NCBI GenBank assembly: GCA_963169055.1
Contig: CAUJFU010000083.1
Coordinates: 1-18,371 of the forward strand
Direction of reading: 5' to 3'
Length of the DNA: 18,371 nucleotides
Source: Myxococcota bacterium
GTDB lineage: Bacteria; Myxococcota_C; UBA6777
Shown: positions 13,910 to 18,371 of the stretch, one piece after another
Position numbering within the stretch: the first letter of the stretch is position 1
How the letters are laid out: every line of letters starts with the position of its first letter
The notes under the pieces: model-generated
Database searches by the model: none
Seen by the model: only the letters and a program-made list of their open reading frames with translations
Told to the model about the DNA's origin: nothing
Made by a program: the position numbers and the translations under genes

Positions 13910-14923
13910 TTAGAGGGAGGCGGCTTTTTTGAGGAGGTCAACGACGCGGCAGGAGTAGCCGAATTCGTTGTCGTACCACGAGACGGTTTTGACCATGCGA
14001 CCGTTTTTACCGAGGACCATGGTGGAATCAGCGGCAAAGATCGAGGAGTGATGATTGCCGAGGATATCGGTGGAGACGATGGGATCTTCGGTGTATTCGA
14101 GGATGCCTTTGAGAGGGCCTTGAGCGGCGGCTTTCATGGCGGCGTTGATATCGGCGGCAGTCACTTCTTTGCTGAGGACAGAGACGAGGTCAACGACAGA
14201 GCCGTTGGGTACGGGGACGCGCATGGCAACGCCATCGATACGGCCTTGGAGTGCGGGGAGGACTTGGCCGGTAGCGCGGGCAGCGCCTGTGGTGGTGGGG
14301 ATGATGTTGACGGCGGCAGCGCGGGCGCGATAAGCATCTTCGTGAGGGGCATCAAGGATGCGTTGGTCGTTGGTGTAGGCGTGGATGGTCGTCATCATGG
14401 CGTGTTCGATGCCGAAGCTTTCGTGGAGGACTTTGGCCATCGGTGCGAGGCAGTTGGTGGTGCAAGAAGCGTTGGAGATCAGCTTGTGTTCGGCTTTGAG
14501 GTCGTGATCGTTGACACCGAGGACGATGGTGGCGTCGATCGGATCTTTGGAGGGGACGGTGAGCAGGACTTTGGGGGCACCGGCTTCGAGGTGTTTTTCG
14601 AGTTTGGAGCGGCTACGGAAGACGCCCGAAGATTCGACGACAAAGTCCAAGTTAAGCGATTTCCACGGAAGGTTGGTCAGTTCGCGTTCTGCGATCATCT
14701 GAATGGAGCCTTTGCCTTCGATGTGCAGGATGTTTCCTTCGAGGTGGACGCTTTGGGGGAGGCGGCCCATCACAGAGTCGTACTTGAGCAGATGAACAAG
14801 TGCTTGAGGTTGGCCGATATCGTTGATGGCGACGACTTCGACATCGTTGTGTTTGTCCAAGACGTGGCGGAGAACTGTACGACCAATGCGACCGAAACCG
14901 TTGATAGCAATACGAATTGCCAT
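13910..14923 (-). CDS. gap: Glyceraldehyde-3-phosphate dehydrogenase (type I)
   Basis: A 337-residue glycolytic enzyme that converts glyceraldehyde 3-phosphate, phosphate and NAD+ to 1,3-bisphosphoglycerate in the cytoplasm. The start is ATG 14923, with GAGGTGA 5 bases upstream; the longer frame to 15022 has no support. Rossmann motif INGFGRIGR is at residues 7-15, Asp35 (VAIND) favours NAD, and the catalytic Cys154 lies in SNASCTTN. His181 in TTIHAYTNDQ is the general base, 27 residues after the Cys as usual. The C-terminal WYDNEFGYS is intact. The gene has its own promoter at 15014-15041. Its 3' end faces Stig1-NHL gene 2 with no terminator visible between them. Confidence 0.98.
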   Translation of the reverse strand: MAIRIAINGFGRIGRTVLRHVLDKHNDVEVVAINDIGQPQALVHLLKYDSVMGRLPQSVHLEGNILHIEGKGSIQMIAERELTNLPWKSLNLDFVVESSGVFRSRSKLEKHLEAGAPKVLLTVPSKDPIDATIVLGVNDHDLKAEHKLISNASCTTNCLAPMAKVLHESFGIEHAMMTTIHAYTNDQRILDAPHEDAYRARAAAVNIIPTTTGAARATGQVLPALQGRIDGVAMRVPVPNGSVVDLVSVLSKEVTAADINAAMKAAAQGPLKGILEYTEDPIVSTDILGNHHSSIFAADSTMVLGKNGRMVKTVSWYDNEFGYSCRVVDLLKKAASL

Positions 14924-15013
14924 GAATATCACCTCGTGTTGGGTGGAGACCTGCGGTGGCAGGAGTGATGAACGTGTGCGCACGCGAAGGGCGCACTGAG
15001 CGGAATGCGGCGC

Positions 15014-15041
15014 ACTATACACGCCGCTTTGTCATCGTCAA
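15014..15041 (-). promoter_or_regulatory. Sigma70-type promoter of gap
   Basis: Reading the minus strand, -35 TTGACG (15041-15036) and -10 TATAGT (15019-15014) have a 16-base spacer. Both boxes match 5 of 6 consensus bases. The expected start near 15007 gives a leader of about 84 bases. The promoter lies between comEC and gap, so gap need not depend on comEC transcription. Confidence 0.7.
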
Positions 15042-15121
15042 GGGCGAAGGGATGGGTATTGCTCTTTGCTGCGTAGGCTGCGTCGTTTCGTTCGGGTCGA
15101 GCGCACGAGAGCGCAGGACTT

Positions 15122-17797
15122 TCAGGGGGAAAGGGTGGGGTGGATCGAGAAGGAATGTTTGCGGATGTGGACGCGAATCATGCCGTGGAGGTCGGTGCGC
15201 CAGAGGCGGATACGACGGCGTTTGTAGCGTTGGAGGGTGGAGGGATGGGGGAAGCCGAAGAGATTTTGTCGTCCGATGCCTGCGAAGGCATGGCGCGGCT
15301 GGAGGTGGTCGAGCAGACGGGCGGTGGAAGAGGTGCGGCTGGCGTGGTGAGGGATCTTGAGCAGATCGGCGCGCAGGTGGGGATAACGTTCGGTGAGGAT
15401 CTCTTCGGCGCGTTCTTCGATGTCGCCTGTGAGCAGGAGTCGGGTCTTGCCGTAAGTGAGAAGCATCACAAGCGAGTTGTCGTTGGCGTGAAGAGCCCAG
15501 TAATAAGTCGAACCTTCGTGAGGACCGGGGAAAGGATGAAGGATATCGACTCGAACTTCTCCGATCATGCGGGTGGTGGGGCGAGAAAAGCTGTACATGG
15601 GGATGCGTTGTTTGTGCAAGATCTCGCGCAGGTTGCGGTAGTGCGGGTGTCCGCCGCGTTGTTGGTTGTGCCAGAATTCACTGACAGGGATGTGTTGAAA
15701 GAGCGTCAAAAAGCCGCCGAAGTGATCGGGATGAGGATGAGACATTACGACATAATCGAGGCGGTGGATGCGTTGGTGCCGTAGGTAGGGGAGGATCGCA
15801 CGTTCTCCGACATCGACAGGTGCAAAGGCTTCGCCCCCTGCGTCGACGAGCATGGTTTGTTGGTTGGGAAAGCGGAGGAAGATCGCGTCGCCTTGGCCGA
15901 CATCGAGAAAGTCGACTTGAAGGCTGGGGCGGATCGATCGCTGAAGTGCCGAGTGCATCGGTGGGATCCACAAAAGAAATGGGATCGAGGCCACAAGAAA
16001 CAGCGACAAACGCCGAATTTTCGGCAAGACCGCGAGCGCAAGCAAGAAGCAGAGCAAGGCCAAGGTTTCATGGAGACGCAGCGGTGGGAGCGAAAGGATC
16101 GCGGATTGGAAAGAGGCCATCAGACGCACCCATGCGATCAAGCATGCCGTACAAAGATCGGCGACGCACAACACAGCGATCGCAAGGGGCGGACAGAGCC
16201 AAGACAGAAAAAGTGCCAACAACCCGAGCGCTACCGAAAGAAAGCCGCACATCGGGATCGCGATCAGGTTCACCAGCGGCCCATGAAGCGGAAAGTGTGG
16301 AGAAAAATCCAACGACACAGGCAAGGTTCCAAGCATCACAAGAAAAGAGGATAACAGCGGCAGACCCACCCATTTGGAGGCGATGTGCGCAAGTCGCCGG
16401 CAGCGGCGAACAAAGGGAGCGGCATCGTGTGGTTCGGAGGCATCGGGATGTTGAAGGCTTGAACCAAGGGTCATCAGCCAAAACACCGAACCAAAGGACA
16501 GCAAGAAAGCAGGGGTGGTGTGCGCGTTGGGATCCCACACCAAGATCAAGCATCCTGCGGTGAAAAGGCTGATCAGTCCGGCTCCTTTGCGCAAAAAGAT
16601 CACGCCCAAGAGAGCGATGTTGATCATCAACAAAGCCCGTTGGGTCGAGACCGAAGGGCCGCTCAAAAAGGCGTACAGATACGTCGGTGGCAAGGTCAAT
16701 AACGCAGCGATCTGACGCGGGCGCGTATACAGCAAGCACCACGTACTGCGGGACAACAACCAAGACCACAGCCAAAAGAAACACCCACCCACCAAAGCAA
16801 GGTGAAGCCCCGAGATGGCGAGTAGATGGGAGGTTCCTGTGCGCGCAAAGTCTTCGCGAAGCTTTGGGGTGATCTCGCTGCGGTCGCCCAACAAAAGCGC
16901 GAGAAAAAGTGCGCGAGTTTCGGCTTGTCGGGCGTGGGTTTGTAGCCATTGTCGGGCGTCTTGGCGGAGATGATCGAGAGCAGCCAGAGCGGCGGATGGT
17001 CGGGGGATATCGAGCGGAACGAGAGTGTTGTGTTTGGTGGATCCGCTATAACGGATGCCTTCGGAAGCGAGAGCGCGCCAAGGATCGGACTGTCCCGGAT
17101 TTGCGTAACGCCTTGGCTGGCGCAGCTTCAAAGAAAGCCGCATCCATTGGCCACGTGAAAATGCCTTGGGGCCGACGATTTGAAGGATGATCTTTTCATG
17201 GATCGGCTTCCAAGGGCCTTGTCTATCGCGGGACCACCGCCGAAGCAAAAAGGGCGCGCTACCTAGATGTGTGGGCGGATCGCTCGGAGGAGGCTCTGCA
17301 CCGTGAGGAACATGGTTGCAAACGCCCTTGGGATGGCGGAGATGGCGTTTGGGGATCGGGTAGCGGTATGGGGGGACGAGGCGCGGTTGAAGCGGTTGGA
17401 GAAGAACTCCCTCGAAGAAAAGGCGCTTGTTCAAAAGAGGAGGAGTGATCGCCTCCATCGTTTGGGCTTGTCGGGACATCGCAAGGATAGGAGAGAATGC
17501 CCCAAGCACAAACGCCACCCAACCTAACGCAAGCATCGTGGAAGCGTGAGAGCGCCACCACACCACCACCAAGACAAGAAGCGAGAGCGTCGTACAAAGC
17601 CCCCAAAGGATCGGCGAGATCGAAAGGTGTTCTCCACACAAACACCCGACTCCCCACAATAGCAGCCATACCAAAAAAGGCCGCACGCTAAGCCCCCGAT
17701 GTTTGGGGGTGATCGGATCGCTGGTGTGGGCGGTTGTTGTGGCGCTGGCGTGGGCGGTTGTTGTGGTGTCGATAGACGAAGAAAGCGATGGTGGCAT
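15122..17797 (-). CDS. comEC: ComEC/Rec2-family DNA internalisation protein
   Basis: An 891-residue protein from ATG 17797, with AAGGA 7 bases upstream. The frame is open to 18067, but the extra 90 residues look non-coding and contain a 35-bp repeat also found outside the gene. ComEC forms the inner-membrane channel that takes up single-stranded DNA during transformation. In order: an N-terminal tail, two to three membrane segments and the DUF4131/OB-like region (about residues 25-230), which carries an unusual Pro/His/Arg-rich insert (about 135-185). The polytopic competence domain follows, with ARTGTSHLLAISGLHLALVGG near residue 320. The metallo-beta-lactamase-like domain (about residue 625 on) has DFLDVGQGDAIFL, the intact metal motif SHPHPDHFGG near residue 685, LLTGDIEE and PHHAS. 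No other competence genes are in the window. Confidence 0.95.
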   Translation of the reverse strand: MPPSLSSSIDTTTTAHASATTTAHTSDPITPKHRGLSVRPFLVWLLLWGVGCLCGEHLSISPILWGLCTTLSLLVLVVVWWRSHASTMLALGWVAFVLGAFSPILAMSRQAQTMEAITPPLLNKRLFFEGVLLQPLQPRLVPPYRYPIPKRHLRHPKGVCNHVPHGAEPPPSDPPTHLGSAPFLLRRWSRDRQGPWKPIHEKIILQIVGPKAFSRGQWMRLSLKLRQPRRYANPGQSDPWRALASEGIRYSGSTKHNTLVPLDIPRPSAALAALDHLRQDARQWLQTHARQAETRALFLALLLGDRSEITPKLREDFARTGTSHLLAISGLHLALVGGCFFWLWSWLLSRSTWCLLYTRPRQIAALLTLPPTYLYAFLSGPSVSTQRALLMINIALLGVIFLRKGAGLISLFTAGCLILVWDPNAHTTPAFLLSFGSVFWLMTLGSSLQHPDASEPHDAAPFVRRCRRLAHIASKWVGLPLLSSFLVMLGTLPVSLDFSPHFPLHGPLVNLIAIPMCGFLSVALGLLALFLSWLCPPLAIAVLCVADLCTACLIAWVRLMASFQSAILSLPPLRLHETLALLCFLLALAVLPKIRRLSLFLVASIPFLLWIPPMHSALQRSIRPSLQVDFLDVGQGDAIFLRFPNQQTMLVDAGGEAFAPVDVGERAILPYLRHQRIHRLDYVVMSHPHPDHFGGFLTLFQHIPVSEFWHNQQRGGHPHYRNLREILHKQRIPMYSFSRPTTRMIGEVRVDILHPFPGPHEGSTYYWALHANDNSLVMLLTYGKTRLLLTGDIEERAEEILTERYPHLRADLLKIPHHASRTSSTARLLDHLQPRHAFAGIGRQNLFGFPHPSTLQRYKRRRIRLWRTDLHGMIRVHIRKHSFSIHPTLSP
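17721..17768 (-). repeat. 24-bp tandem duplication at the 5' end of comEC
   Basis: Units at 17721-17744 and 17745-17768 differ at two positions. They encode a Thr/Ala/His-rich eight-residue repeat (TTTTAHAS / ATTTAHTS) in the cytoplasmic N-terminal tail, just before the first membrane segment. Gain or loss of a unit would keep the frame. Confidence 0.85.
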
Positions 17798-17983
17798 CTC
17801 GGCATCCTTGTGGATGAAAAAGTCGATGGGAGGACGTTCGTGTGGAGCCGAGCGCAAAGGATGTGCCTTTTGTGTTTGGACGATGAAAAGGGCGGATGGA
17901 TGGGAGAGATGTGTCTTTGGGGGCGGCGCATCGTTGGGGGAGTGCAGCGTGGTGTTCGCCCAAAAGAGCGACGGGACAGAGAG

Positions 17984-18018
17984 ATGGATCGAAAGGAGCG
18001 ATGGTGGGTGTCTTTTGG
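17984..18018 (+). repeat. 35-bp direct repeat, left copy
   Basis: Starts ATGGATCGAAAGGAGCGATG and matches 18253-18287 with two mismatches. The two copies are 269 bases apart, in the same orientation, and bracket repeat copy 3. Confidence 0.9.
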
Positions 18019-18078
18019 AATCGTTGAAGTGGAGGATGGCGTTGGGCGACTTTTCGTGACAGAGCAAAGTGACTTGTC

Positions 18079-18228
18079 TAGGAGTGACGCAGTTGCCAAA
18101 AAAAGCCGTGTTCGCGCCCGTTCAAGCGAGAGCGTCGTTGGTTTGAAAAACGCTGATCGGTTCGCCAACGTGGGGTCAAGGGGCGATAGTCCCTTGCGGG
18201 GCGTGGGGCAGAGCCCCACAAAATCAAA
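18079..18228 (-). repeat. Structured intergenic repeat, copy 3 (inverted)
   Basis: Read on the minus strand: hairpin 1 is GTGGGGC with GCCCCAC (18219-18213 and 18209-18203, 3-base loop), then the CAAGGG/CCCTTG hairpin 2, the 25-base core identical to copy 1 (18145-18121), and seven Ts (18104-18098). The tail after the T run (18097-18079) resembles bases 128-146 of copy 1. The long-range stem is weaker here: CCACGTT stands where pairing needs CCGTGTT. It lies upstream of comEC in the same direction and could block read-through into it. Confidence 0.85.
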
Positions 18229-18252
18229 CGAACCCCCCAAACCATTTCGAGG

Positions 18253-18287
18253 ATGGATTGAAAGGAGCGATGGTGGGCGTCTTTTGG
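18253..18287 (+). repeat. 35-bp direct repeat, right copy
   Basis: Starts ATGGATTGAAAGGAGCGATG; partner of 17984-18018 (33 of 35 identical). It lies 24 bases beyond the end of repeat copy 3. Confidence 0.9.
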
Positions 18288-18371
18288 CTTGCGTGGTGGG
18301 GTGTGATTTGCTAAAAGAGTGCGGAAGTTGGGATGTTCGTTTTGCAGCAAAGGGAGTCGTCTTGGAGAAGC

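Larger units (their letters stand above)
17798..18371. other. Non-coding right end (574 bases)
   Basis: I support no gene here. The region holds the 35-bp direct repeats (17984-18018 and 18253-18287) and repeat copy 3 (18079-18228). Open frames on both strands are repeat-rich and lack family motifs. A comEC promoter should lie in the left part, but I see no convincing boxes. At the right edge, ATG 18333 begins a frame open to the window end, too short to judge. Confidence 0.6.

Noticed and set aside
14048-14968. 306-residue open frame antisense to gap
   Set aside because: It is the codon-structure shadow of a highly conserved gap gene; no start signal or domain.
15140-15784. 214-residue open frame antisense to comEC
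   Set aside because: It lies opposite the conserved metallo-beta-lactamase-like domain and has no motifs.
17798-18067. N-terminal extension of ComEC
   Set aside because: It has no membrane or domain features, contains a 35-bp repeat also present in non-coding sequence, and ATG 17797 has a ribosome-binding site.
18333-18371. Start of a gene at the right edge
   Set aside because: Only 13 codons are visible, with no clear ribosome-binding site.

Overview
The window looks like a chromosomal segment from a Myxococcota-type (deltaproteobacterial) bacterium. The main reasons are a lipoprotein ending in a MYXO-CTERM-like tail (Cys, hydrophobic stretch, RRRR), two large lipoproteins that join Stig1-type cysteine repeats to an NHL beta-propeller, an FHA-like fragment resembling the N-terminal domain of AgmX/Glt-type proteins, and a FadL-like outer-membrane protein. 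The lineage call is an inference. I saw no rRNA, tRNA, insertion sequence, prophage or CRISPR array.

Layout, left to right. 1-146: first copy of a structured intergenic repeat. 253-972 (+): GNAT acetyltransferase with an N-terminal SSKET tandem repeat. 969-1523 (-): FHA-like protein, with its stop overlapping the GNAT stop. 1780-3375 (+): FadL/OmpP1-like outer-membrane protein, followed by repeat copy 2, which looks like its terminator. 3551-4225 (-): small lipoprotein, divergent from 4368-6974 (+), an 868-residue lipoprotein whose two halves resemble the BPI/LBP (TULIP) lipid-binding fold. 6974-7564 (+): Maf/YceF pyrophosphatase, starting inside the preceding stop codon (TAATG). 8895 to 7549 (-): a two-gene operon of a Rieske [2Fe-2S] protein and glutathione synthetase, with a recognisable promoter and an operator-like inverted repeat. 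9220-11448 and 11603-13894 (+): tandem paralogous Stig1-NHL lipoproteins. 14923 to 13910 (-): glyceraldehyde-3-phosphate dehydrogenase with a good sigma70-type promoter. 17797 to 15122 (-): ComEC DNA-uptake channel. 17798-18371: non-coding, with repeat copy 3 (inverted) lying between two copies of a 35-bp direct repeat.

How the genes may work together. The 1.8-7.0 kb part is an envelope region: a hydrophobic-substrate outer-membrane channel, a small lipoprotein and a BPI-like lipoprotein. Together they suggest lipid or hydrophobic-compound handling at the cell surface (inference). The Rieske-gshB pair suggests a redox/thiol theme. Maf, Gap and ComEC are housekeeping or competence functions. 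Coding density is high at convergent ends: GNAT/FHA and Maf/GshB overlap, and Stig1-NHL 2/Gap are 15 bp apart.

The strongest leads are the BPI-like lipoprotein with two apparent sorting signals, the three-copy structured repeat ending in seven Ts, the Stig1-NHL gene pair, and the duplicated promoter-spacer sequence upstream of the Rieske gene.
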